Of a stretch of 25,811 nucleotides of DNA, positions 1-7,204 are shown piece after piece. Below the pieces are notes generated by a model. It was not told where the DNA came from, searched no databases, and saw only the letters and a list, made by a program, of their open reading frames with translations. The stretch lies in NCBI GenBank assembly GCA_052148155.1, contig JBKQIY010000211.1:1-25811 (forward strand). The letters are read 5' to 3'. A program made the position numbers and the translations under genes. Each line of letters opens with the position of its first letter. The first letter of the stretch is position 1. The DNA is from JBBQER01 sp052148155 (GTDB taxonomy: Bacteria; Actinomycetota; Acidimicrobiia; IMCC26256; PALSA-610).

Positions 1-317
1 TGCACTTGGAGCTCGCGATCCCGGCGAGCGAGCGCTACCACCCGGGCGAGACGTGGACGGGAGAACTCGCATTGCCGTTCGTGATCGAGCGCAGCTGCGA
101 GCCGGAACACTTCATGCGCAGCGAGGTAGACCGCTATCTCGGTTGGCCGGGCCAAGCGATCAGCTACAAGGTCGGCGAACGCGTGTGGCTCGAAGCCCGC
201 GCCGATGCCCGTCGCCGCCACGGGGAAGGGTTCGATCTGAAGAAGTTCCACAGCTACGCACTCGACCTGGGCGGGATGGGTCTGGGGCCCCTGCGCGACG
301 AGCTCGCCCGCTTCTAA
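1..317 (+). CDS. DUF885 family protein, C-terminal part (5' end outside window)
   Basis: The reading frame is open from the window edge, so only about the last 104 residues are present. The C-terminal sequence with YLGWPGQAISYKVGER, a following Leu/Arg-rich helix (LEARADARRR) and the FDLKKFHSYALDLGGMGLGPL ending is typical of the C-terminus of DUF885 proteins, a large bacterial family related to metallopeptidase-like helical proteins without a firmly assigned substrate. A TTG at 6 could act as a start, but that would leave a fragment lacking most of the family, so a gene truncated by the window edge is more likely. The stop (315-317) is 9 bp before the next gene, suggesting an operon. The family call is by recognised sequence pattern; function is unknown. 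Confidence 0.75.
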   Translation, partial: HLELAIPASERYHPGETWTGELALPFVIERSCEPEHFMRSEVDRYLGWPGQAISYKVGERVWLEARADARRRHGEGFDLKKFHSYALDLGGMGLGPLRDELARF

Positions 318-320
318 TCT
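315..320 (+). promoter_or_regulatory. candidate -10 hexamer TAATCT, 6 nt before the DLH-like start
   Basis: TAATCT overlaps the stop codon of the DUF885 gene and ends 6 nt before the ATG at 327. This is the spacing expected for a leaderless transcript in actinobacteria. There is no clear -35 element and the gene could equally be read from the upstream message, so this is a weak call supported mainly by the same arrangement recurring at other starts in the window. Confidence 0.3.
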
Positions 321-326
321 GGCCGG

Positions 327-1115
327 ATGGCTGCACTGGAAGGGCTCACCGAGACGACCTTCACGTTCGACGGGGTTTCCCGGCCCGTCTACCGCGCCGG
401 TTCCGGTCCGGGAGTGGTCGTCGTGCACGAAATTCCCGGTATCACCCCACTCGTCGCCGAGTTCGGACGCCGGGTCGTCGACGCGGGATTCACCGTTGCC
501 TTGCCGTCGCTGGTCGGCGAGCCCGGCCGGCCGATGTCGGGCACGTACGTGATGAGATCGTTCACACAGGTTTGCATCTCGAAAGAATTCGCCTCGTGGG
601 CGCTCAACCGTACGTCGCCGGTGATCGCGTGGTTGCGTGCACTCGCCCGCGACCTGCACGCCCAAGCTGGCGGGCCCGGGGTCGGCGCCGTCGGCATGTG
701 CTTCAGCGGCGGCTTCGCGCTCGCGATGGCCGTCGACGACGAGATGCTCGCGCCGGTGCTGAGCCAGCCTTCGATGCCGTTCCCGGTCGGGAAGGCTCGC
801 TCCAAGGCACTCGGACTCTCCGACGCCGACCTGGCCCGGGTGAAAGATCGCGTGGCCCATAACGATCTGTGTGTCCTCGGCCTGCGCTTCTCGAAGGATC
901 GTGCGGTGCCCGACGCCCGTTGGGCACGATACCGACAAGAGCTCGGCGACAACTTCATCGCGGTCGACATCGACTCGTCGCCTGGGAACCCGCACGGAAT
1001 CAAAAAGGCCGCACACTCGGTGCTCACCGAAGAACTCGTCGATCAGCCCGGTCATCCGACCAAGGACGCGCTCGACCGGGTGCTCGCCTTCTTGCGCGAC
1101 CGGCTGATGGACTAA
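327..1115 (+). CDS. dienelactone hydrolase family protein (alpha/beta hydrolase)
   Basis: A 262-residue protein of the dienelactone hydrolase (DLH) family, cytoplasmic serine/cysteine-type alpha/beta hydrolases that open lactone or ester bonds. Visible features are the early Glu in VVVHEIPGI (E35, equivalent to the DLH glutamate near the nucleophile), a nucleophile elbow GMCFSGGF with C125 as likely nucleophile, a probable catalytic Asp in FSKDRAVPD (D191) and a C-terminal His (H223 or H230, in NPHGIKKAAHS). Length fits the family. The elbow has Ser where DLH normally has the second Gly (GxCxG), a variation I associate with actinobacterial paralogues, so the substrate is probably not dienelactone itself. 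It starts 9 bp after the DUF885 gene and ends 9 bp before the ketopantoate-reductase-like gene, consistent with co-transcription. Confidence 0.8.
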   Translation: MAALEGLTETTFTFDGVSRPVYRAGSGPGVVVVHEIPGITPLVAEFGRRVVDAGFTVALPSLVGEPGRPMSGTYVMRSFTQVCISKEFASWALNRTSPVIAWLRALARDLHAQAGGPGVGAVGMCFSGGFALAMAVDDEMLAPVLSQPSMPFPVGKARSKALGLSDADLARVKDRVAHNDLCVLGLRFSKDRAVPDARWARYRQELGDNFIAVDIDSSPGNPHGIKKAAHSVLTEELVDQPGHPTKDALDRVLAFLRDRLMD

Positions 1116-1124
1116 GCGGCAGTC

Positions 1125-2093
1125 ATGCGTTTCATTGTCTACGGTGCGGGAGCGATCGGCGGCGTGATCGGCGCGCGTCTGGTTCAGGGCGGCTACGACG
1201 TCACCCTGATCGCACGCGGCGCGCACTACGAGGCCATTCGCGACCGGGGTCTGCGCATCCGGTCACCCGATGACGACGCGACCCTCGCGATCCCGGTTGT
1301 CGATCATCCGTCACAGCTCAGTTTCTCCGCGGACGATGTCGTCGTCCTCGCGATGAAGTCGCAGGACACGATCGGCGCCTGCGAAGCGCTCCGTTCCTGC
1401 GCGGTACCCGACGTCGCGGTCGCGTGCTTCCAGAACGGCGTCGAGAACGAACGTGTCGCACTGCGCCACTTCTCCAACACCTACGGCGTATGCGTGATGA
1501 GCCCGACCTCACATATCGAGCCGGGTGTCGTCATCGCCCAGTCGGCGCCGGTCAGCGGCCTGCTCGATATCGGTTGCTACCCGCACGGCCTCGACGACCG
1601 CGCGCACGCGATCGCCGGCGCGCTCAACGCATCATCGTTCCACTCGATTCCACGTCCCGACGTGATGCGGTGGAAATACACGAAACTCCTGATGAACCTC
1701 GCCAACGCGGTCGAAGCCACCGTCGCAGCGGACTCGCGAGTCAAAGAGGTGGCGGCCATGGTGCGGGCCGAGGGCGAAGCATGCCTGCGCGCCGCCGGCA
1801 TCGATTTCGCGTCCCGCGACGAGGACATCGAGCGTCGGGCCGACCGCATGCACGTACAGCCCGTCGACGGCGAATACCGCGGCGGCGGCTCCTCGTGGCA
1901 GAGCCTCGCCCGGGGAACGCGTTCGATCGAAACCGACTACCTCAACGGAGAGATCGTGATGCTCGGGCGACTGCACGGCGTCGCCACCCCGGCCAATGCG
2001 GTCATGCAACGTGTCGCCAACGAACAGGCGCGTCTCACGGCGGCGCCCAAGTCGGTGTCGGTCGACGAGCTGTTGGCGCAGATCGGTTCCTAG
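1125..2093 (+). CDS. ketopantoate reductase (ApbA/PanE) family oxidoreductase
   Basis: A 322-residue protein starting with the NADPH-binding Rossmann motif GAGAIGG (residues 7-13), followed by a conserved Lys in LAMKSQDT (K78), the NGVEN segment (about 104-108) and a C-terminal catalytic helix with K184/K187 and N191 in RWKYTKLLMNLANAVEA. These match the ketopantoate reductase family, which reduces 2-dehydropantoate to pantoate in coenzyme A synthesis. Many bacteria carry several paralogues acting on other 2-oxoacids, and the neighbours (DLH-like hydrolase, DUF885) do not point to pantothenate synthesis, so I do not assign panE. The gene ends with TAG directly abutting the stop of the convergent methyltransferase gene: no intergenic base separates them. 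Confidence 0.82.
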   Translation: MRFIVYGAGAIGGVIGARLVQGGYDVTLIARGAHYEAIRDRGLRIRSPDDDATLAIPVVDHPSQLSFSADDVVVLAMKSQDTIGACEALRSCAVPDVAVACFQNGVENERVALRHFSNTYGVCVMSPTSHIEPGVVIAQSAPVSGLLDIGCYPHGLDDRAHAIAGALNASSFHSIPRPDVMRWKYTKLLMNLANAVEATVAADSRVKEVAAMVRAEGEACLRAAGIDFASRDEDIERRADRMHVQPVDGEYRGGGSSWQSLARGTRSIETDYLNGEIVMLGRLHGVATPANAVMQRVANEQARLTAAPKSVSVDELLAQIGS

Positions 2094-2900
2094 TCACCGA
2101 CACACGAAGCAGCCGGCCGCGGTGCGTATCCGGAACGCTCCATCGGCCGCAATCGTCGCGGCGACTCGACGCTGGAGTTCGGAGATCACAGGATCGAGTT
2201 GGTGTTCGGTGTCGGCAACCCACGCCCCCATACTGCGGGCGTAGCTCACAACCGGCGCGACGTCGGTGAGTACAAGTTCGCCCAGGAACGGATGCGCGGT
2301 CACTGAATCGAACGCCGCTTCGAGCTCCGCGGCCCCGTCGTCCATCTTGAAGTGGCTGGAGCTGCGATCGCCAAGCTTGTCAACGCCGACCGTCGCGGTC
2401 GCGCATTCGACCAGCAGATCGTCGAGTTCGGCGAGATGCGACTCGAAGTTCGTCACGACGAGGGCCACGCCGTCGGGTCGCAGCACCCGCCGCAGTTCGT
2501 CGAGCGCGAGCGCGCGTTCAGGCACGTGATACAGCATGTGCATCGCGAAGGTCACGTCGAACGCGTCGTCGTCGAACGGCAAGGCCTGTGCGTCACACAC
2601 GACAAGCGGGCCGTTGGTCGCCCGACGGGCACATTGGAGCATCCCGACCGAAAGATCGGCGCCGCAGATCAAGCCCCGGTGGCGGCGCGCTCGGAGTGTG
2701 GCGAGGTACGCGCCGTTTCCGCATCCGACGTCGAGCAGGCGCTCGTCGCCACACAATCCGGCGAGATCGATCGAACGGCCGCCAAGGTCGATATGGGGAC
2801 GCTGATACGAGTAGATCGACTGCCGCGCCGCGAGGTTGGCATCGTTCGCGTACTGCTGTTCGGTGAGGTACCGACGGTCGATGTTGAGCTCGCCGCGCAC
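2094..2900 (-). CDS. class I SAM-dependent methyltransferase (type 11)
   Basis: A 268-residue protein with the SAM-binding motif I LLDVGCGNGAYL (about residues 55-66), an acidic residue at the end of the next strand (GADLS), the DAQALPFDDDAFD segment typical of motif II, and AMHMLYHVPERALALDELRRVLRPDG, typical of Methyltransf_11/UbiE-like enzymes. The substrate cannot be read from the sequence. The start is GTG at 2900, seven bases after the carD stop, so it is probably translated from the carD message; no strong Shine-Dalgarno sequence is visible. Its stop abuts the stop of the convergent gene without a gap. Confidence 0.82.
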   Translation of the reverse strand: MRGELNIDRRYLTEQQYANDANLAARQSIYSYQRPHIDLGGRSIDLAGLCGDERLLDVGCGNGAYLATLRARRHRGLICGADLSVGMLQCARRATNGPLVVCDAQALPFDDDAFDVTFAMHMLYHVPERALALDELRRVLRPDGVALVVTNFESHLAELDDLLVECATATVGVDKLGDRSSSHFKMDDGAAELEAAFDSVTAHPFLGELVLTDVAPVVSYARSMGAWVADTEHQLDPVISELQRRVAATIAADGAFRIRTAAGCFVCR

Positions 2901-2907
2901 GGTCGAG

Positions 2908-3387
2908 TCAGGTCAGTTGCTCTTCGAGCTTCTTGAGCGCGTCGTCTTCGGAAAGATTCAATGCGAAGCTGAGCTCCGATACCAGCACACCGCGCGCTTT
3001 GACGAGCATCGCTTTCTCGCCGGCTGATAGTCCCTTGGTTGCTTCGCGCAACGCGAGGTTCCGGACTACCTCAGCGACCTGGTAGACGTCGCCGCTTTTC
3101 AGCTTCTCTTGGTGGTTCTTGAATCGCCGGCTCCAGTTGGTCGGCTCGCGGACGTCTTTCTTGCCGAGCAGTTGGAACAGGTCGTCGACGTCCTCGGCGG
3201 AGATCGGCGGCCGCATGCCGACTTCTTCTGCCTTGTCGGTCGGTACCGACAGCGTCATCTCGCCGTGCGCGATCTTCAAGATCAGGTACTCCCGCTTTTC
3301 GCCGGCGACCTCGATCGTTTCCTTCTTTTCGATGACCGCGGCCCCATGGTGGGGATAGACGACGCGATCTCCGACTTTGAAGGACAT
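2908..3387 (-). CDS. carD: CarD/CdnL family transcription factor
   Basis: A 159-residue protein with the full CarD architecture: an N-terminal RNA-polymerase-interacting Tudor-like domain (MSFKVGDRVVYPHHGAAVIE, residues 1 to about 55) and a C-terminal helical DNA-binding domain with EPTNWSRRFK, in which W85 matches the Trp that mycobacterial CarD inserts at the upstream edge of the -10 bubble. Family members bind the RNAP beta subunit and stabilise open complexes at housekeeping and rRNA promoters. Start ATG 3387 is preceded by GGGAG at good spacing. A -10-like TACAAT lies upstream (3429-3434). The methyltransferase gene follows after 7 bp. In mycobacteria carD neighbours ispD/ispF; that linkage is not seen here. 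Confidence 0.95.
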   Translation of the reverse strand: MSFKVGDRVVYPHHGAAVIEKKETIEVAGEKREYLILKIAHGEMTLSVPTDKAEEVGMRPPISAEDVDDLFQLLGKKDVREPTNWSRRFKNHQEKLKSGDVYQVAEVVRNLALREATKGLSAGEKAMLVKARGVLVSELSFALNLSEDDALKKLEEQLT

Positions 3388-3428
3388 GCCACTCCCGGTG
3401 GTTGCACGGGCACGAGATAGGACCTGTC

Positions 3429-3434
3429 ATTGTA
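3429..3434 (-). promoter_or_regulatory. candidate -10 element (TACAAT) for carD
   Basis: On the minus strand the hexamer TACAAT lies about 42 bp upstream of the carD ATG in the 86-bp gap after the SnoaL-like gene. It matches the sigma70/SigA -10 consensus at five of six positions. No good -35 hexamer is seen at 16-18 bp. The site is unusually AT-rich for its surroundings. Confidence 0.45.
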
Positions 3435-3473
3435 CCAGGCGCCGCGAGAGCCCAGCTTGGGTGCAGGTCCGCG

Positions 3474-3932
3474 TCAGCTGGCGGTGTCGGCGCCACGTTT
3501 CGCCGCGATCCAGGCCTTGACGACGGGCGCGAAGTTCGCCGGGTTGTAGGCGTCTTCCTCGTACGAGAAGGTGCCGTGACCTGCGTATTTCAGGACCGTC
3601 AGGTTGTAGGCCTGGTACAGCTCACCATCGCCCGGGTCGACGAAACGGTTCTCGATCTGGCAGATCCACCAGCCGCGCTCCTCGTCGCAGACGCACCAGT
3701 CGTGCGGGAATTCCTGCATCTGCGAGTTCGGCCATTGCGCCATCGTCTCGGAGATCCAGGCGTGGATCGCGTCGCGGCCTTCGAAGGTGCCGTAGTGGTG
3801 CTCGACGTAGGTTGCGTCGTCGGTGAAGAGGTCAGCCCACGCGTGCCACTCCCCGGTGCGGCCGGCTTCTTGGGCGACAGCGACGTAATGGTCGTGCGCG
3901 CGTTGGAGTTCCGCACGGTCCCATTGACCCAT
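3474..3932 (-). CDS. SnoaL-like / NTF2-fold polyketide-cyclase-type protein
   Basis: A 152-residue protein beginning MGQWDRAEL. It has the SnoaL/NTF2 pattern: an N-terminal helix with WADLFTDDATYVEHHYGTFEGRDAI (shown here in parts: WADLFTDDATY, EHHYGTFEGRDAI), a central segment QMQEFPHDW and a strand WWICQIENRF. This cone-shaped fold includes ketosteroid isomerases, limonene-epoxide hydrolases, SnoaL cyclases and small dehydratases. The start is fixed by coupling: the ATG (3932-3930) shares its A with the TAA stop of the upstream amine oxidase, a TAATG junction. The longer open frame continuing upstream in this phase runs antiparallel to no evidence of its own and overlaps the amine oxidase, so I reject it. 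Coupling suggests a role linked to the amine oxidase product, but the substrate is unknown. Confidence 0.8.
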   Translation of the reverse strand: MGQWDRAELQRAHDHYVAVAQEAGRTGEWHAWADLFTDDATYVEHHYGTFEGRDAIHAWISETMAQWPNSQMQEFPHDWCVCDEERGWWICQIENRFVDPGDGELYQAYNLTVLKYAGHGTFSYEEDAYNPANFAPVVKAWIAAKRGADTAS

Positions 3933-5842
3933 TACTGCGCTGCCGGTTCGACACAGTGCGCGTCGTTTGGCCCAACGTCGAGCGCCGGGTTCTGGTCGAA
4001 GAATCCGAACGGCATCAGGGTGAAGCCGGCGTATTCGACCGGCATGACGGGCCAGTCTTCGGGCCGTACGAAGTGTGTGACGCCGAACGTGTACCACACG
4101 ACGACATCGGTGCCTGCGATCGCGCGGTCCTGTGCGGTCCAGCGCGGAAGCCCGTCGCCGCCGGCGTGTTGATTCGGGTACTCGCCCGCAGCGCGTCGCT
4201 CTTGCGGGTCGTAGGGCGTGACCCAAAGGTTGTGTTGCGCAAAACCGGCACGCCGGCCAATCGGCGAGTCGGGATGCGCCAGGAGGGTTGGGGTGCTCAT
4301 CGTCGGCACGAGCTTGTAGGCCGTCGGCTGACCGAGCGCGTTGCGGGAGTTCGGGTTCGCGATGCGCCAGGCGCGCGAGTGCGCGGCGTCGGTGTCGCGG
4401 CGGGCGTCGGTTTCGGTTTCGAAGCGCGTCGCTTTCTGGCGGAACGCGTTGAGCCACGGATTGTCGGGTCCGGCCGGCATTCGCTCGGCTTCGACCTCGT
4501 ACACCTCGTTGTGCGATCCGTCGACGTCGAAGTCGAGACGGGCGTTGAAGAGGTGCTGATGGTGGGGCGCCGCGACCCCGTCGGCGATCACGTTCGCAAA
4601 CGCGGGCTGCGTGCCCGGCTCGATCGCCATCGGCGACACGATTCCGGTCAACTTCACCTCGAGCTGAATGTTGCCGTCGAGATAGAAGTACCAGTAGAAG
4701 CCGTACTCGTAGTTGCCGACTGTCGCGATGAAACTGACGACCAGGCGGCGGCTGCGGCGCACGTCGGACCGGCCGCCCATCATGTCGACGTGTTTCCAGA
4801 GGATGCCGTAGTCCTCTTCGTGCAAGCAGATCGCGTTGGTGATCACCCATGGCTTGCCTTGTTCGTTGGCGATCGTCGCGTCGAAGTAGCGGATCTCGCC
4901 CAGGCAGTCGCATCCGAGCGTGAGGGGCTGGGTCATCCGGCCGAGGCCCCATTCGCCGGCATCGAACGCGTTCTTCCAGCCGTGGACCTCGCCGGGATCG
5001 CCGTAGGGGACGACCATTTCCGAGATCGAGGCGCGATGCAGCACCGAACGGGTCCGGCCGTTGTCGTGGTAGGTGATCTGGTGCAGCACCAGACCTTCAT
5101 ACGGGTCGAAGCCGATACGGAAGCTCCAGTTCTGCCAGTCGATCCGATTTCCGTCGACTGCGAAGCTGACACCTTCGGGTTGGGTGATCGAGATCGGCTT
5201 AAGCCCTTCGCGCAGGCGCGGTTGATCTTCGGCGTAGTAGCTCGCACGATTGGGCGGGAGCGGCGTCACGCCGTGATCGATGACTTCGATCACCGTGTTG
5301 TTCGCCATGTCGAAGTGGACGATCAGGCCTTCGATCGGCCGCGCGTACCCGTTGTCGGTCTTGTCGGCGCGCAGGAACGAGATGCAACGGGAGATACGGC
5401 GGCCGTCCTCACATTCGTAGCCGAACACCCCCGCGGGCCAGGGATCGATTTGCACGTCGTCGAGGTTGGTGATGCCGCGCTTGGCGAGCGCCGCGATGTA
5501 GTCCGGATGTTCCTTCGTCGTGTACACCGCGCCGATCGATTCGGTGATCAGCAGCGCTGGCCGCATGTCGGTGTGGTCGCGCCAGTCGACGATCTCGCCG
5601 GCGGTCACGGATACCACCACTTCGTTGAGATCCATGCCCGGTCCGGGAACGACGACGACGCGTACCCGTCGCTCGACCGGGTCGCCCAACTTCCAGCGAG
5701 CGAGGTCGTCTTTGTTCGGCTCGTGCAGCACGATGTGCGCGAAGAGTGCGCCCTCGGGTACCCGTCCGGAGTCGCGCAGGATCTTGACCGCTTGCTTGAT
5801 CTCGTCGCCGGTGAGCATCTCGAGCGGGTGCGCGACGTTCAT
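3932..5842 (-). CDS. copper/topaquinone amine oxidase (primary-amine oxidase)
   Basis: A 636-residue protein, close to the roughly 640 residues of bacterial copper amine oxidases such as that of Arthrobacter globiformis. These enzymes oxidise primary amines to aldehydes with release of ammonia and hydrogen peroxide. All key residues are visible: the topaquinone motif NYEY (377-380, Y378 being the precursor of TPQ), the catalytic-base Asp in NAFDAGEWG (D294), two copper-ligand histidines in HHQHLF (H428 and H430), and the third in THFVRPEDWPVMP (H590). I see no signal peptide, so it is probably cytoplasmic. AGGAGA lies 10 nt before ATG 5842. It follows the PIG-L gene after 24 bp and overlaps the SnoaL-like start by one base, giving a three-gene unit. 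The amine substrate is not deducible. Confidence 0.95.
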   Translation of the reverse strand: MNVAHPLEMLTGDEIKQAVKILRDSGRVPEGALFAHIVLHEPNKDDLARWKLGDPVERRVRVVVVPGPGMDLNEVVVSVTAGEIVDWRDHTDMRPALLITESIGAVYTTKEHPDYIAALAKRGITNLDDVQIDPWPAGVFGYECEDGRRISRCISFLRADKTDNGYARPIEGLIVHFDMANNTVIEVIDHGVTPLPPNRASYYAEDQPRLREGLKPISITQPEGVSFAVDGNRIDWQNWSFRIGFDPYEGLVLHQITYHDNGRTRSVLHRASISEMVVPYGDPGEVHGWKNAFDAGEWGLGRMTQPLTLGCDCLGEIRYFDATIANEQGKPWVITNAICLHEEDYGILWKHVDMMGGRSDVRRSRRLVVSFIATVGNYEYGFYWYFYLDGNIQLEVKLTGIVSPMAIEPGTQPAFANVIADGVAAPHHQHLFNARLDFDVDGSHNEVYEVEAERMPAGPDNPWLNAFRQKATRFETETDARRDTDAAHSRAWRIANPNSRNALGQPTAYKLVPTMSTPTLLAHPDSPIGRRAGFAQHNLWVTPYDPQERRAAGEYPNQHAGGDGLPRWTAQDRAIAGTDVVVWYTFGVTHFVRPEDWPVMPVEYAGFTLMPFGFFDQNPALDVGPNDAHCVEPAAQ

Positions 5843-5866
5843 GACGTCTGGGTCTCCTGTTGTTGG

Positions 5867-6598
5867 TCAGCCGGTGTTCACGACGCGTACCGCCTCGGCG
5901 TACCTGCCGTCGGCAAGCCCCGCGCTGGCGGCGATCATGCTGGTCCAGCCCCGCACCATCTTGCCTGTCGCGTCGGGGTCGGGGAGCTGGCTTTTGTGGC
6001 AGAGCAACGCTTCGATCTTGCGGTCGACCGAGTCGGTGATATCGATGTAGTGGGTGACGTCCGCGCCGCCGGCTCCGAGCCAGACCTGCGCGACGCTCCA
6101 CGGCTCGAGGCCCGCCGCGTCGAGTTCGGGATGGGCCCAGCGGTTGCGGGCATCGGGGTACACCGCGGCGATCGTCGCCTCACCGACCGCGAGATGGTCG
6201 GGATGGCTGGCGTAGATCCGATCCCAGTTGCGATCCGGTGACTGCATTAACACTCGCTGAGGTCGAACTCGTCGGATCACACCTGAGATGTCCCGGCGCA
6301 GCTCGAGGGTCGACTCGACCCGCCCGTCGGGGTAGCCGAGGAAGTGCAGGTCGTGGACGCCGACCACCGCGGCCGCCGCGGTCTGTTCCTCACGCCGCTT
6401 GGGTGCCATCTCATCGCGTGGCATCCCGGTCTCGGCACCGCCGGCATCGCCGTCGGTGACGATGCAATAGGTGACCTCGATCCCGGCGTCGGTCAGGGCC
6501 GCGACGGTGCCCGCGAAGCCGAAGTCGACGTCGTCAGGGTGGGCGGTGACGACGAGCGTCCGTTCGATGCCGGTGAAATCGATGGCGTCCATCTGCAT
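5867..6598 (-). CDS. PIG-L (LmbE-like) family deacetylase
   Basis: A 243-residue protein with the zinc-binding motif AHPDD (H20, D22, D23 in VVTAHPDDVDFGFAGT) and the second metal motif SHPDH (131-135), the hallmark of the PIG-L/LmbE family. Members remove N-acetyl groups from GlcNAc-type glycoconjugates, for example MshB in mycothiol synthesis and Mca on mycothiol conjugates. It is shorter than MshB/Mca (about 290-300 residues) and keeps HPDD rather than a MshB-specific pattern, so I give no gene symbol. ATG 6598 and ATG 6592 are both possible starts; neither has a convincing ribosome-binding site. It heads the unit with the amine oxidase and is divergent, only 23 bp away, from the DUF2087 gene, so both promoters must overlap. 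Confidence 0.85.
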   Translation of the reverse strand: MQMDAIDFTGIERTLVVTAHPDDVDFGFAGTVAALTDAGIEVTYCIVTDGDAGGAETGMPRDEMAPKRREEQTAAAAVVGVHDLHFLGYPDGRVESTLELRRDISGVIRRVRPQRVLMQSPDRNWDRIYASHPDHLAVGEATIAAVYPDARNRWAHPELDAAGLEPWSVAQVWLGAGGADVTHYIDITDSVDRKIEALLCHKSQLPDPDATGKMVRGWTSMIAASAGLADGRYAEAVRVVNTG

Positions 6599-6621
6599 AT
6601 GTACTGCGCGACGCTATCGCC

Positions 6622-7182
6622 GTGACGGAGTCGCCGTTTTCTGCTCGGGAGCTGGTCGGTCTGCTCGCCGACAGCGACCGCCTTCGTGCGGTGGCTGCGC
6701 TGGTCTTGGGCGCGACCACGATCGAAGCGCTGCGGGCCGCGACGGGTCTGCCGGTGCGGTCGGTGGTACGGGCGGTGCAGCGACTGGTTGACGCCGGCCT
6801 CGTGGTCCGAAGCGACGACGGCGGGTTGTCTTTGTTCGCGCCGGCATTCGCGCTCGCTGCTCGCGCCGAGGCCGAACGTGCTCCTCGGTCCCCCGAATTT
6901 GACGACGAGCCCGACGACGTCGGGCGTGTGCTGCGGGTCTTCGTACGTGACGGCCGCCTCTCGTCGATCCCGACGGTGCGGGCCAAGCGTGTTGTTGTGC
7001 TCGACTGGATCGCGCAGCGGTTCGAGCCGGGACGGCATTATCCCGAAGCGACCATCAACCTGATGCTCGCCGCGGTACATCCCGATACGGCCGCGCTGCG
7101 GCGGTATCTCGTCGACGAGGGAATCATGGCCCGCGACCACGGCGAGTACTGGCGTGCGGGCGGCACGTTCGACCCGGAGTAG
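6622..7182 (+). CDS. DUF2087 protein with N-terminal winged-helix-like domain
   Basis: A 186-residue protein. Residues 1 to about 75 (SARELVGLLADSDRLRAVAAL ... VRSVVRAVQRLVDAGLV) look like an ArsR-type winged helix. Residues from about 95 match DUF2087: FVRDGRLSSIPTVRAKRVVV, then F..G..Y.EATINLMLAAVHPDTAALRRYLVDEG and a terminal YWR. DUF2087 is often fused to or found beside transcription regulators, so regulation is plausible but not proved. The start is GTG 6622, since no in-frame ATG lies upstream before the divergent PIG-L gene; no Shine-Dalgarno sequence is clear. The position suggests it could control the divergent amine-oxidase unit, the downstream crotonase gene, or both; this is inference. 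Confidence 0.8.
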   Translation: MTESPFSARELVGLLADSDRLRAVAALVLGATTIEALRAATGLPVRSVVRAVQRLVDAGLVVRSDDGGLSLFAPAFALAARAEAERAPRSPEFDDEPDDVGRVLRVFVRDGRLSSIPTVRAKRVVVLDWIAQRFEPGRHYPEATINLMLAAVHPDTAALRRYLVDEGIMARDHGEYWRAGGTFDPE

Positions 7183-7192
7183 CGCGCCTCGG

Positions 7193-7198
7193 TACCGT
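7193..7198 (+). promoter_or_regulatory. candidate -10 hexamer TACCGT for a leaderless crotonase transcript
   Basis: TACCGT ends 6 nt before the ATG at 7205 and no Shine-Dalgarno sequence lies between. The same hexamer sits 7 nt before the nrdR start and before the MDMPI-like start. No clear -35 element is seen, as is common for actinobacterial promoters. Confidence 0.4.
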
Positions 7199-7204
7199 TC
7201 GCGC

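Noticed and set aside
3956..6241. Very long plus-strand open frame opposite the amine oxidase and PIG-L genes
   Set aside because: It is a codon-composition shadow: high GC keeps the opposite frame open. The minus-strand genes have full catalytic motifs; this frame has none.
7154..7204. Upstream start for the crotonase gene
   Set aside because: Would overlap the DUF2087 gene and add a basic non-family tail; ATG 7205 fits homology and a leaderless promoter.
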